From Bryobacterales bacterium (GTDB lineage Bacteria > Acidobacteriota > Terriglobia > Bryobacterales > UBA6623), in contig JAJEHF010000197.1 in the NCBI GenBank assembly GCA_022823865.1, positions 1 through 64,000 on the forward strand: 64,000 nt of DNA, read 5' to 3'. A model generated the notes under the pieces. The model saw nothing but the letters and a program-made list of their open reading frames with translations. It did no database searches and was not told where the DNA came from. Shown piece after piece: positions 43,090 to 54,277 of the stretch; position 1 is the first letter of the stretch; each line of letters starts with the position of its first letter. Position numbers and translations under genes: made by a program.

Positions 43090-44367
43090 CTAGGGAGTTC
43101 TCTGCTCGGGCTCAGGCGTAATCACCCTCCGCAGTGGCGGGCGAATACCGTAGGTAAGTGACCGCCACGCCCACTCGGCCGGCCCGAAGCGGTACCGGCG
43201 GAGCCAGAGCGACGAGGCGATGAGTTGCGCCGCCCAAACGCCTGCCACCACTCCGGCCTGACCAACACGTTCGACCGAGCCGAACCACCCCAGGCCGTGG
43301 CCGTAGAAGATCGTCGTGCAGATGACCGTCTGGAGCAGGTAGTTGGTCAGAGCGGTCTGCCCGACGGATGCGAACGGACGAGTGAACCGCCGAAGCGCCG
43401 GCCTTTGGCACGCCAACATGACTGCGCCGATGTAGCCGAGACTGACTACGAGGCTCCCCCAGTAGTTGAACTGCATACCCAAGAAGAATGACCAAGCCGG
43501 CCACCCGCGCTCGAAATCGAGCGAGATCCCGTAGCCTTGGACCGGAAGGCCGATCACGATCGCCAGCGAGATCAGCGTGGCGTAGAACTGAAACGACCGG
43601 CGTGCGCTGAACACGCCTTGCGCAAAGAGCGCCATCCCGATCAGCATCAACCCACCGGCGCGCCACATGCCCCACGCGATCAGAACGAAGGTCTCGAACT
43701 CGAAAGCTGCCTCCGAGCGGACGGGCTGCTGGTCCAGCCACTCCCCGCGATACGCGCCCAGTTCCGCGTCAATCATCTCGGGCGTCGGCTGCCACACCTC
43801 GGTCAGGAACTCGGCCCGCTCTTCCCCAGACCAGTACGGCAGCGACAAACCCGTGACGACGGAGAGCGCCGAGGCAATCCCGATCAACACCGTCCCGAGC
43901 ACCAGCAGTCGACCCGGCGGCTGGCGGCGCAACGGGTAGACGAGCATCCCGCAGACGGCGTAGAGGAAGAGAATGTCCCCTGCCCAGAGGAAGTGCGCAT
44001 GGAGTAGCCCGATGACTAGGAGCCATCCCATCCGGCGATAGTGCAGCCGACTGGATTCCCCGCGCGCCTCCGCCCTTCCGGACATCAGGACGATCCCTGC
44101 TCCGAACAGCATCGAGAAGACGGTCATGAACTTTTGGTCTGCCAGCATCCTGCCCGCGACCCAGATGCAGAGATTCGCGCCCGTGAGATCACCGTAGGCG
44201 GTGGGGTTGAAGTACGCCGCTTGGGGCATCGCAAACAGCTGGATGTTCATGACGAGGATGCCGAGCAGCGCGACGCCCCGCAGCACGTCGATCGAGTCGA
44301 TGCGCGCTGTCTGGGCCACGGGTCTGAGCCCCGCGCCCCCATCGGGCTTGGTTTCTGTTGCGCGCAT
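43090..44367 (-). CDS. DUF418 (YeiB-like) membrane protein
   Basis: 425 aa with about ten hydrophobic spans. The N-terminal RIDSIDVLRGVALLGILVMNI is the family hallmark, as is FMTVFSMLFGAGIVLM. The C-terminal DUF418 part includes FASVGQTALTNYLLQTVICTTIFYGHGLGWFG. The function of the family is not settled; an acyltransferase-like membrane activity or transport has been suggested. The gene stands alone between two decayed genes. Confidence 0.87.
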   Translation of the reverse strand: MRATETKPDGGAGLRPVAQTARIDSIDVLRGVALLGILVMNIQLFAMPQAAYFNPTAYGDLTGANLCIWVAGRMLADQKFMTVFSMLFGAGIVLMSGRAEARGESSRLHYRRMGWLLVIGLLHAHFLWAGDILFLYAVCGMLVYPLRRQPPGRLLVLGTVLIGIASALSVVTGLSLPYWSGEERAEFLTEVWQPTPEMIDAELGAYRGEWLDQQPVRSEAAFEFETFVLIAWGMWRAGGLMLIGMALFAQGVFSARRSFQFYATLISLAIVIGLPVQGYGISLDFERGWPAWSFFLGMQFNYWGSLVVSLGYIGAVMLACQRPALRRFTRPFASVGQTALTNYLLQTVICTTIFYGHGLGWFGSVERVGQAGVVAGVWAAQLIASSLWLRRYRFGPAEWAWRSLTYGIRPPLRRVITPEPEQRTP

Positions 44368-44794
44368 TCTTCAGGACCGGTTCGCAGGCCGAAGCATGCT
44401 ATTACAGCATTCAAGCGGTGCCTTGCTGACGAGTCTTCTCACTGAATTCGGGGCAGCTCGGCGACTTATCGGCCAAGGCGCGGGGCAACCGCGTGCCGAC
44501 TTGAATGCAATCGGTCGGACATGTCGAGCGACCCGTCAATCGCCAGCTATCGCCCGGACGCCGAACAACTGAAGGGTCGCATCAATCTGGCCGATTCCAC
44601 GCGCCACATTCCCTGAACAGGCTGTGGCAGAAGTCCTGAACGGGCAGATCGGTTGGGCCCCACCCTGTCTCGAACCGAAGGACCCTGTGCAAGCGCCCAT
44701 GCCCGCCGGCTTGGCACCCAGCAGGGCCTCTCTACAGGCACCTGGCTGCCTCTACGAACGAAGGCCTCGCACGCTTTGATTCTGTCCCGGCAGC
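44368..44794. other. Non-coding stretch, nothing firm
   Basis: A 31-codon plus-strand ORF at 44521-44616 (YRPDAEQLKGRINLAD) faintly recalls the start of phage-type primases but is far too short. Otherwise no gene, repeat or terminator is seen. The region looks like decayed sequence next to the dead toxin gene. Confidence 0.3.
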
Positions 44795-45127
44795 TTAGGT
44801 TCGGCCTCGTAGCAAGCGGCGCTGTAGCAACGTCCGCATGTCACGTCGCCCATCAAAGATTAGGAGCATGTTGTCAGTTCCGGAAATTTTGTCCGCCAAA
44901 ATTCCGGAAATTATGGCCGGTCCGGCCGATCCCAGCTCCCTATTCTCACGCTCATGGAGCCCGTGCGGGGACTCCCGCGCTCGGGAAACTCCGCCAGACT
45001 GCCGAAAGCAATTTCGCTCTGATTCAGCACATGATCCGCGCTACCCGGCACATCGTGCCGATAGATGTAGTCGTAAATCTCCTCCCAATCGCATGTCGCA
45101 CCATCAGTCAACTGGACTAGGGGGCCA
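44795..45127 (-). pseudogene. Degraded ParE/RelE-type toxin gene
   Basis: The N-terminal part (VQLTDGATCDWEEIYDYIYR, HDVPGSADHVLN, SLAEFPERGS) and the C-terminal part (LLIFDGRRDMRTLLQRRLL) of a ParE-like toxin are both present but in different frames. The start is also out of frame: the only ATG at the expected place is followed by a stop after two codons. The middle is replaced by a 32-bp inverted repeat (44878-44909). The intact antitoxin gene ends immediately upstream. Confidence 0.75.
44878..44909. repeat. Inverted repeat inside the dead toxin gene
   Basis: TTCCGGAAATTTTG (44878-44891) and CAAAATTCCGGAA (44897-44909) are inverted copies differing by one base, separated by TCCGC. It sits where the middle of the toxin should be and is notably AT-rich for this genome; possibly a small palindromic insertion. 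Confidence 0.6.
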
Positions 45128-45409
45128 TTAGGCGCTACCGGCCCGGTGCCGCTCTCGGATCCCCGCGATGACATCCGAAGCTGGTTCCGTCTGGCCTGCT
45201 TCGATCTGGCGGTTACCAAGTGCGAGGATCTTGAGCAGGGCAATTGAGTTCTCTCTTTCCTCGTAGCTATCGATATCTTGGATGACTACCTTGGCTTCCC
45301 CGTTTTGAGTGATGATCAAGGGCTCCTGTCTCTCGCCCAGCGTGCGGACGATCTCGGCCGTGTGGGCCTTGAGATAGCTGATCGGCTTGATCTGCCTCGA
45401 CAACTTCAC
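45128..45409 (-). CDS. Phd/YefM-family antitoxin
   Basis: 93 aa from a GTG at 45409 (AGGGGAG just upstream). The sequence SRQIKPISYLKAHTAEIVR, RQEPLIITQNGEAKVVIQDI is the Phd/YefM DNA-binding fold, followed by an acidic helical tail for toxin contact. It normally pairs with the RelE/ParE toxin encoded next, but here that toxin is wrecked. It may persist as a solitary regulator or as protection against homologous toxins. It begins 32 bp after tctA, on the same strand. Confidence 0.83.
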   Translation of the reverse strand: MKLSRQIKPISYLKAHTAEIVRTLGERQEPLIITQNGEAKVVIQDIDSYEERENSIALLKILALGNRQIEAGQTEPASDVIAGIRERHRAGSA

Positions 45410-45441
45410 AGGCAACTCCCCTTCCAAGTCTAAGCAATGGG

Positions 45442-46965
45442 CTAGGCGTCGGGAATCGTGTCTTGGCTGCGCTTGGCTCGCCCTCGTCTCGCCCGGACGA
45501 GTGGCCAAAGCAGCGACAGCAGCGTTGCGGCCAAGAAAACCAGCAAGATCGGGCGCGTCAGCATGGCCCACCAATCGCCTCGGCTGAGGATGAGCGCTCG
45601 ACGCAGGTTGGATTCCATCAGCGGGCCTAGGATCAGTCCGAGCACGAGCGGGCCGAGCGGGATCTGCGTCTTGCGGAACAGGAATCCCGCCACGCCCGCG
45701 GCGTACATGGCCCACACGTCGGTGACGGCGTTGTTCAGCGCGTAGGCCCCCACCGTGCCGAACACAATGATGCCGGCCCAAAGCCACGGGGCGGGAATGC
45801 TTAGCACTTTCGCCAAGGGCTTGGCTCCCAAGATGCCGATGACCATGATCAGCAGCGAGGCGAAGATCATCAGGAAGACGATCGAGAAGACGAATGCCTG
45901 ATTGTTGGCGAAGAGCAGCGGTCCGGGCTGGATGCCGTGGATCAGCAGGGCGCCGATGAGGATGGCCGAGACGGCATCGCCGGGTATGCCCAGCGTGAGC
46001 ATCGTGGTCATCCCCCCGCCAATGGCGGCGTTGCAAGCCGAGCAGCTCGCGGCGAGGCCGCTCAGCGAGCCCTTCCCAAAGCTATCCCCATCAGAGGATG
46101 TCCGACGGGCCTGCTCCCACGCGATCACCGCGCCTATATCGCCACCGGCGGCCGGGATCGCCCCGACCATGGTGCCGACGGCCGCGCCGCTGAAGGTCGC
46201 CCTCGCCATGCGCTTGGCGTCGGCGATTCTTGGCAGGACGCGGCCGATCGCGGCGGCAGCTGACACTTGGGCCGACTGGCGATCCGAGATCTGCACCAGC
46301 ACCTCTCCCAGCCCAAAGAGCCCGATCATCACGGGCACGAACGAGATTCCGTCCAAGAACTCCGACATCCCGAATGTGTAGCGCGGGTAGGCGGTCATCG
46401 GGTCCAGCCCGACCAAAGCCAGTGCCAATCCGAGGGTGCCGGCCAGCACGCCCTTGAGGACGTGTCCGCCGGAGACGCCGGCCATCAGACTGACGCCGAG
46501 CAACGTCAGTCCGAAGTACTCGGCGGGGCCGAATCTGAGCGCGAAGCTGGCGATCGGGAAGGCGAGGAAGGCCAGAAAGGCGATGCTGGTGAGCTGGCCG
46601 GTGGTCGAAGCGAGTGCGTTGATTCCCAAGGCCAGCCCCGCTTGGCCCTTGCGGGTCAGCGCGTAGCCGTCCCACGAGGCCGCGATGGAAGCCGGCGTGC
46701 CGGGGACGTTGATCAGGATCGCGGGAATGCCGCCGGACGGAATGGTGCCGCAATAGATGCCGAGCAGCATCGCCAGGCCCTGCTCGGGCGAGACCCAGAA
46801 CGTGAGCGGCGTCAACAGGGCCACGCCCATGGTGGCCGTCAACCCTGGCAGGGCTCCGAAGACCGCTCCCAGGCATACACCGATGGCTAGGAACCCCAGT
46901 ACCGGCCACGCGAGGACGGCCGACAGGCCCGCCAAGATTTCGGCCATCAGTCCAGAATTCTCCAA
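45442..46965 (-). CDS. tctA: Tripartite tricarboxylate transporter permease, large subunit TctA
   Basis: 507 aa with about 12 hydrophobic spans. Family marks include GLTATMGVALLTPLTFWVSPEQGLAMLLGIYCGTIPSGGIPAILINVPGTPA (start of the TctA domain), GAIPAAGGDIGAVIAWEQAR, and GMTTMLTLGIPGDAVSAILIGALLIHGIQPGP. It is the ion-coupled membrane subunit that receives carboxylates from the binding protein TctC. Third gene of tctCBA. An internal ATG at 46947 is an alternative start. Confidence 0.93.
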   Translation of the reverse strand: MENSGLMAEILAGLSAVLAWPVLGFLAIGVCLGAVFGALPGLTATMGVALLTPLTFWVSPEQGLAMLLGIYCGTIPSGGIPAILINVPGTPASIAASWDGYALTRKGQAGLALGINALASTTGQLTSIAFLAFLAFPIASFALRFGPAEYFGLTLLGVSLMAGVSGGHVLKGVLAGTLGLALALVGLDPMTAYPRYTFGMSEFLDGISFVPVMIGLFGLGEVLVQISDRQSAQVSAAAAIGRVLPRIADAKRMARATFSGAAVGTMVGAIPAAGGDIGAVIAWEQARRTSSDGDSFGKGSLSGLAASCSACNAAIGGGMTTMLTLGIPGDAVSAILIGALLIHGIQPGPLLFANNQAFVFSIVFLMIFASLLIMVIGILGAKPLAKVLSIPAPWLWAGIIVFGTVGAYALNNAVTDVWAMYAAGVAGFLFRKTQIPLGPLVLGLILGPLMESNLRRALILSRGDWWAMLTRPILLVFLAATLLSLLWPLVRARRGRAKRSQDTIPDA

Positions 46966-47002
46966 CGGTCCGCGAATTTCAGACGTGCCGGCTCCATGGC
47001 GC

Positions 47003-47425
47003 TCACTCCAAGGTGACGTTCAGGCCTACGTCAAAAGCCAGATACACGAGTACCGCCAGCGCGGAAGCGTAGCCGAAGGCCGGGATCCATCGCTGGCCTA
47101 GCAGGCTCAACATGATCGCCAAGAACACTGCCGTCCGAACGACGAACCACCCGCTGCCCCACAGCAGCAAGTACGCCATCAGCAAGGCCGCGGTCACGGC
47201 AACTTCACGCATGTTTCCGATCGAGAACGGCCCCTCGGAGCGGCCGCGCAGTCCCCGCAGCAGGAGCGCGGATGCAAGCACTGCCATAAGAGTGCCGATG
47301 GCCTGTGGGAAAAACCCCGCTCCGGGCAGCCCGCCGGCTGCGGCCGGAAACGCCGCCCCGCTGACGATCAAGGCACAGCCAAGAGCCGCGAGCAGTGCGC
47401 CGCAGATTGTGTCGGCGTGCCGCAC
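47003..47425 (-). CDS. tctB: Tripartite tricarboxylate transporter small permease TctB
   Basis: 140 aa with four hydrophobic spans, the usual size and layout of TctB (GGLPGAGFFPQAIGTLMAVLASALLLRGL motif, poorly conserved family). The start is a GTG lying directly after the TAA of tctC, so translation is probably coupled. It associates with TctA in the inner membrane. Confidence 0.85.
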   Translation of the reverse strand: MRHADTICGALLAALGCALIVSGAAFPAAAGGLPGAGFFPQAIGTLMAVLASALLLRGLRGRSEGPFSIGNMREVAVTAALLMAYLLLWGSGWFVVRTAVFLAIMLSLLGQRWIPAFGYASALAVLVYLAFDVGLNVTLE

Positions 47426-48391
47426 TTACGGGTTCTCCAAGCGGACGAGCTGGGGGATCCGGCTCTCGAAGAAACGCTGCTGTTCCAAGGCGAATGCCGC
47501 GAAGTCTTCCTTGCCCAAATAGTGGGCCTCCATTCCGAGCTCCCGGCAGAACTCGGCCCACTCTGTGGTTTCGAAGGCGGTCTTGAAGGCGTCGGCTAGC
47601 ATGGCGACGCGCTCCGCCGACATCCCGGCCGGGCCGTAGAATCCGCTCCATGCGGGCGCGCCGATCGGGTAACCGAGTTCATGGGTCGTGGGCACCTCGG
47701 CCATGACGCCGGCGCGTCCAGCGTCGAAGACGGCCAGAGCGCGCAGGCTCCCGGCTCGGACGTGCGAAATCACCTCTCCGACGGCGGCGACGGCCGCATC
47801 GGAGTGTCGGCCGATCACGGACACAAGAGCCGGGGCAGAGCCTCCGTAGGGAAGGTGTGTGAAGCGCGCGCCTGTGCCTTGCTCAAGCAGCAAGATATTG
47901 AAGTGCCAGATTGAGCCAATCCCCGAGTTCGCCATGACGATGTTGCCGGGTTCAGCCTTGGCAGCAGCAATGAAGTCATCGAAGCTCTGCCACGGAGAGT
48001 CTGGATGGACCACGAGTGCCGGGGCGGTCTTGGACACCAGACAGATCAGCGATACGTCGGACGGTCCGATGTCGGCGTAGCCCAGCGAGCGGACGATGGC
48101 GATCTCGACGGGAGCGTGTCCGATGGTGTAACCGTCCGAGGGTCGGCGGGCCACGAACGAGAAAGCCAAGGCACCGCTGGCGCCGGGCTTGTACTCGCAA
48201 ACGATGGGGACGTTCAGGTGGCCTTCCGCCAGAGATGCCATCACCCGGGAGACCATGTCGGAAGCGCCGCCGGGCGACGCTTGAACGATGAGCTTGATCT
48301 CCTTGGACGGATACGACTCTTCGTTGCCCGAGCAGCCGACTGCGAACAGGCAGCCGGCGAGAATCCAGCGGAGCGGAGGAGCCGTCACCAA
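47426..48391 (-). CDS. tctC: Tripartite tricarboxylate transporter substrate-binding lipoprotein TctC
   Basis: 321 aa. The N-terminus RWILAGCLFAVGCSG contains two possible lipobox cysteines (Cys14 in LAGC, Cys20 in AVGC), so it is probably membrane-anchored rather than free. YPSKEIKLIVQASPGGASDMVSRVMA, VVHPDSPWQSFDDFIAAAK, HLPYGGSAPAL and VPTTHELGYP are canonical for the TctC/Bug family. It captures a carboxylate (citrate, tricarballylate or another acid; not predictable) for TctAB. First gene of the operon, divergent from a HAD gene. Confidence 0.92.
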   Translation of the reverse strand: MVTAPPLRWILAGCLFAVGCSGNEESYPSKEIKLIVQASPGGASDMVSRVMASLAEGHLNVPIVCEYKPGASGALAFSFVARRPSDGYTIGHAPVEIAIVRSLGYADIGPSDVSLICLVSKTAPALVVHPDSPWQSFDDFIAAAKAEPGNIVMANSGIGSIWHFNILLLEQGTGARFTHLPYGGSAPALVSVIGRHSDAAVAAVGEVISHVRAGSLRALAVFDAGRAGVMAEVPTTHELGYPIGAPAWSGFYGPAGMSAERVAMLADAFKTAFETTEWAEFCRELGMEAHYLGKEDFAAFALEQQRFFESRIPQLVRLENP

Positions 48392-48454
48392 GACGGACGA
48401 TTATATCCAAGGGCGGCGCCGTTACCAACGCAGGGACGGGCGCTAGACTGGAAG

Positions 48455-49120
48455 TTGAAGGCCCCCGACGCACTTGCCCGAGCGGTGTTGTTCGACTTTG
48501 ACGGCACCCTGTTCGACAGCGAGTACCTGCATCACGAAGCGTGGCTGGAAGCGGTCGAGCCTTGGGGCGTGACAGTGGGCTGGGAGGACTACAAGCGCAA
48601 CCTTGTCGGCATCAGCGACACGCGCGCTTGCGAGTTCTTCCTAGACTTGGCCGGGAGGCCGCGGACGCCTGAGGCGATCCAAGCCGGACGCGAGCGCAAG
48701 CACTCCGTGTACAGGCGGCGCTCGTTGCGAGAGCTCGCGCCTCATCCGAGCGTGGCGACTTGGATTCGCGACAACTGCGAGCGTGTGCCGCTTGGGGTCG
48801 TCTCGTCGAGCGCGATTGCCGACGTGGTGCCGATCCTGGAACGGCAGTGCATCGCGGATTGCATGCGCTTCGTCATCTGCGGAGAGCACGTGGAGCGGCT
48901 CAAGCCCGATCCTCTGCCCTACTTGCTGGCGTTCGAGAAGCTGCAGGCCGCTTGCGGCATTTCCGATCCCGGGGACTGCTTGGTGTTTGAAGACTCGTCT
49001 GCTGGCGTCCAAGCGGCCCGCGCGGCGGGCATGAGGGTGCACGTGCTGGCGAAGCCTGCGGATCTCCCGTCGGCTCTCGAGGAGTGGAGTCCGAACATCT
49101 GCGAGCTGGTGGGTCAATAG
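48455..49120 (+). CDS. HAD-superfamily phosphatase / phosphoglucomutase-like hydrolase
   Basis: About 221 aa, start uncertain (TTG at 48455 preferred; GTG at 48485 would begin inside motif I). Motif I is VLFDFDGTLFDSE, motif II LGVVSSSAI, motif III HVERLKPDPLPYL, and motif IV CLVFEDSSAGVQAARAAGM. With its helical cap (residues 20-85) it belongs to subfamily IA, the group of phosphoglycolate phosphatase and beta-phosphoglucomutase. The substrate cannot be assigned. Divergent from tctC with a 63-bp gap. Confidence 0.85.
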   Translation: MKAPDALARAVLFDFDGTLFDSEYLHHEAWLEAVEPWGVTVGWEDYKRNLVGISDTRACEFFLDLAGRPRTPEAIQAGRERKHSVYRRRSLRELAPHPSVATWIRDNCERVPLGVVSSSAIADVVPILERQCIADCMRFVICGEHVERLKPDPLPYLLAFEKLQAACGISDPGDCLVFEDSSAGVQAARAAGMRVHVLAKPADLPSALEEWSPNICELVGQ

Positions 49121-49231
49121 GCCGGGCGCACTGCAGGGATTCCAGCGTCGAGCCTCGTCCCGTGCGTGAACCAACCGGCCCGCAGGCACGAATTCGACCG
49201 TGGCTCCAGTCGTCGCAGGCGCGCTAGGCAA

Positions 49232-51511
<2,280 letters not shown>

Positions 51512-51589
51512 GCGGGGCGATCCCTGATTCGGTCGGAGTGCGGCACGGCAGGCGAGCGGCCGCGCCGCCCTCGCGACCCAGCCCTCGCC

Positions 51590-51607
51590 CCTAGGAGCGC
51601 TCCTAGG
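51590..51607. promoter_or_regulatory. Perfect 18-bp palindrome between maeB and the cytochrome gene
   Basis: CCTAGGAGCGCTCCTAGG is a perfect palindrome centred between two divergent genes, 79 bp from the maeB start. It ends 30 bp before a TACAAT -10 candidate (51638-51643) of the cytochrome gene, thus near that promoter's -35 zone. It looks like an operator for a dimeric repressor or activator. Confidence 0.55.
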
Positions 51608-51667
51608 TCGATTGTCGCAAGTTACGCTCTTGGGCGGTACAATTCTTGCGCTGAAGGGGGTTGGGCC

Positions 51668-52093
51668 TTGAAGCAGCGAGCAGCGGTCGGGTGGCGTTTC
51701 GGTGTCGTCGTCGCGTTTTGGCTGGCGGGTGTGGTGTCGCCTCAAGAGACGGAGCCGCCGCCGGAGGCCACGATCACCGAACTGATGCAGGCGATGGTAA
51801 TCCCCGCGTCCAACAAATTGTTCGACGTGCCGCGCAACGTACCCCAAGACGACTCCGGTTGGGACGCGGTGCGCAACAGCGCGGTGCTCTTGGCCGAGTC
51901 TGGCACTCTGCTCATGCGCGACGGGCGGGCCGAAGACTCCGACGTCTGGGCGGCGACCTCGCGCGCCTTGGCCGAGGCTGGCGAGGCCGCCCTGAAGGCG
52001 GCCCGGGCACGCGACGTGGAGGCCATCGGAGAGGCCGGCAACCTACTCATCGACGCTTGCGAGAGATGTCACGAAAAACACTGGATTCGGTAG
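51668..52093 (+). CDS. Exported cytochrome c'-like (class II) haem protein
   Basis: About 141 aa from a TTG start with GAAGGGGG upstream. A signal peptide (WRFGVVVAFWLAGVVSPQ) is followed by a helical body beginning TITELMQAMVIPASNKLFDV. A single haem motif CERCH lies 5 residues from the C-terminus, the hallmark of class II cytochromes (c', c-556). The fold is a four-helix bundle with the haem attached near its end. It may carry electrons or bind small gases; the partner is unknown. The TTG start is the least certain point. Divergent from maeB across a palindrome. Confidence 0.75.
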   Translation: MKQRAAVGWRFGVVVAFWLAGVVSPQETEPPPEATITELMQAMVIPASNKLFDVPRNVPQDDSGWDAVRNSAVLLAESGTLLMRDGRAEDSDVWAATSRALAEAGEAALKAARARDVEAIGEAGNLLIDACERCHEKHWIR

Positions 52094-52228
52094 TGCCTTG
52101 GCGAGTTCGCCGCTGCCAGCGCCGGCCGGCGCCCGCCACAGTCCATTTCACGAGCTGGGGGGTGGCTTGTGGGCAGCCCGGGTCGCGCACGTGCGCGTCT
52201 GACTGCTAGCCTTGCCTCTGTGACGACC

Positions 52229-54202
52229 ATGAGAGCTACGATCCTTGCTTCCGCCCTGCTGGTTGCCAGCGCTGCTCTGGCCGAGCTGCCTGACAGCGAT
52301 GCGCGCAACACCGCGATCCGGCACACGGACATGGTGTACTCGCTGCCGGACTACTCGGCGGAGGAATGGAAGCAGCGCTCGGCCTTCTTGCGCAAGCAGG
52401 TGCTTTTCTCCGCGGGGCTGCTGCCCATGCCCGACAAGACCCCGCTTGGCCCGCTTGTCGGGGCGGTGATCGAGCACGACGACTATTCGGTGGCGAGCGT
52501 TCTGCTGCAGACCTACCCCGGCTACTACCTCGGCGGAAACCTCTACCGACCAGTCGGCCAGAGCGGCCCGTTCCCCGCAGTGGTTTCGCCTCACGGGCAC
52601 TGGCGCTACGGCCGCTTCGAGAACTCGGAGCTCAACTCAGTGCCGGGACGCGCGATCAGCCTGGCCCGGCAAGGCTACGTAGTGTTCGCGTACGACATGG
52701 TCGGGTGGAATGACACGATGCAAACCCCGCACGGGTTTGCCGGCCCGCGCGAGGAGCTGTGGCTGTTCGGCTCGCTCGGCCTGCAGTTGTGGAACAGCAT
52801 CCGCGTCGTGGATTACTTGGCGTCGCTGCCCGGCGTGGATTCGGGCCGCATCGGCGTGACCGGGGCTTCCGGCGGCGCCACGCAGGCATTCCTGCTGGCG
52901 GCCGTCGATGACCGCATCGGCTATTCCGCGCCGGTGAACATGGTTTCGTTCCAAATGCAGGGCGGCTCGCGCTGCGAGAACGCGCCGCTGCTGCGAATCG
53001 ACACCAACAACGTCGAGATCGCCGCCGCATTCGCGCCCAAGCCGCAACTGCTGGTGTCGGCCACCGGCGATTGGACGGTGAACGTGCCCAAGCGCGAGTT
53101 TCCGGCCGTGCAGCGCATCTACACGCTCCTCGATGCGAAGTCCAATGTCGAATGGCGGCAGTTCGACTCGCCGCACAACTATCACCAAGACAGCCGAGAA
53201 GCGGTCTACGAGTTCTTCGGCAAGCATATCCTGGGAGATGCGGAGAGCGCGCATTTTGCCGAACGCTCATCGCGTCCCGACCAGCTCAGTGAGCTGCTCT
53301 ATCTCTGGGGCCGGGCGTTGCCCGAAGGGGCGGTCAGCCACGAGGAGCTGGTCCGCCAGCGGATCGCGGCTGGCGAGGCTGACACCCTCGACCTTGCGAT
53401 TGGCGACACGGCGTCCTTAGCGATTGCGCGGTCGGCGTTCAAGGAGCGCCTCTCATTGGCACTGCTCTCTGAGGTGCCTGCGCCTGGATCTGTAGAGGCG
53501 AAGGCGATCTCCGGTGCCGATCTCGCCATCGGCCGGAGCGGCGTTGGCGACCATATTCCGGCGCGGTTCCTGAATGCCGACTCACGCAAGGGCAGCCCGG
53601 TTCTGTTCGTCCATGCGGGTGGCGCCGAGGCGGCGGCGCAGTCCGAGGTTGGCAGGGCATTGGCACGAGGTGGCGCACCGATGCTGCTGATCGATGCGTT
53701 CCAGACGGGATCGGCAGCGACAGAGCGAGATATCGCGGCGGTAGGCCGAAATGCCGAACGGTACTATCACGTGTTCAACCGCAGCGACGATGCCAACCGC
53801 GTGCAGGACATCCTGACCGCTGCCGCCTTTCTGCGCGGCCATACCGGTTCCGACTCGATCAGTCTGGTCGCGTCCGGGCGCGCCGGCCTCTGGGCGCTCT
53901 TGGCGGCTTCGCTGGATAGCGGCATAGCCGCGGTCGTGGCAGACTTGGACAACTTCGACGCGACGAACGACGCGGCCTACGCGGAGAGCTTGTTCATCCC
54001 GGGACTGCGCCGCGCGGGCGATTTCCGTGCGGCGGCAGCGCTGACATCGGAGCATGCCCGGCTGATGCTGCACAGCGCGCATCCCGCGTTTCCGACAGCG
54101 TGGTTCGAAGCTGCCTTCGGCGCAAGCGGTAGGGCCAACGACCTGTCGGTCTCGGCAGAGGCTGCTCCCTCCTCGGGCATCCTGGAATGGATTGCGCGAT
54201 GA
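52229..54202 (+). CDS. Exported acetylxylan-esterase-like protein with two alpha/beta-hydrolase domains
   Basis: 657 aa. Signal peptide (ATILASALLVASAALA). The first alpha/beta hydrolase domain (about 90-340) has VVSPHGHWRYGRFE, the nucleophile elbow GVTGASGGATQ (Ser near residue 214) and a likely catalytic His in SPHNYHQDSR. The second half (about 430-650) again looks like an alpha/beta hydrolase (SPVLFVHAGG, ISLVASGRAGLWALLA), but the nucleophile position appears to be Gly, so that domain is probably inactive or a binding module. The family removes acetyl or similar esters from polysaccharides; the substrate here is unproven. Confidence 0.75.
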   Translation: MRATILASALLVASAALAELPDSDARNTAIRHTDMVYSLPDYSAEEWKQRSAFLRKQVLFSAGLLPMPDKTPLGPLVGAVIEHDDYSVASVLLQTYPGYYLGGNLYRPVGQSGPFPAVVSPHGHWRYGRFENSELNSVPGRAISLARQGYVVFAYDMVGWNDTMQTPHGFAGPREELWLFGSLGLQLWNSIRVVDYLASLPGVDSGRIGVTGASGGATQAFLLAAVDDRIGYSAPVNMVSFQMQGGSRCENAPLLRIDTNNVEIAAAFAPKPQLLVSATGDWTVNVPKREFPAVQRIYTLLDAKSNVEWRQFDSPHNYHQDSREAVYEFFGKHILGDAESAHFAERSSRPDQLSELLYLWGRALPEGAVSHEELVRQRIAAGEADTLDLAIGDTASLAIARSAFKERLSLALLSEVPAPGSVEAKAISGADLAIGRSGVGDHIPARFLNADSRKGSPVLFVHAGGAEAAAQSEVGRALARGGAPMLLIDAFQTGSAATERDIAAVGRNAERYYHVFNRSDDANRVQDILTAAAFLRGHTGSDSISLVASGRAGLWALLAASLDSGIAAVVADLDNFDATNDAAYAESLFIPGLRRAGDFRAAAALTSEHARLMLHSAHPAFPTAWFEAAFGASGRANDLSVSAEAAPSSGILEWIAR

Positions 54203-54277
54203 ACTGCGGTTGTTGCGAAGATGGGCTCGCTGCGGCGAGGCCGAGTGGCGATCTGATTGAAGGCGACAATTGAATAG

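Noticed and set aside
44521-44616. 31-codon ORF faintly like the start of a phage-type primase
   Set aside because: Too short, no zinc-finger cysteines, and no neighbouring phage genes.
45410-46036. Upstream extension of the antitoxin frame to 46036
   Set aside because: The extension is antisense-free shadow of tctA in another frame; the antitoxin homology begins at the GTG at 45409.
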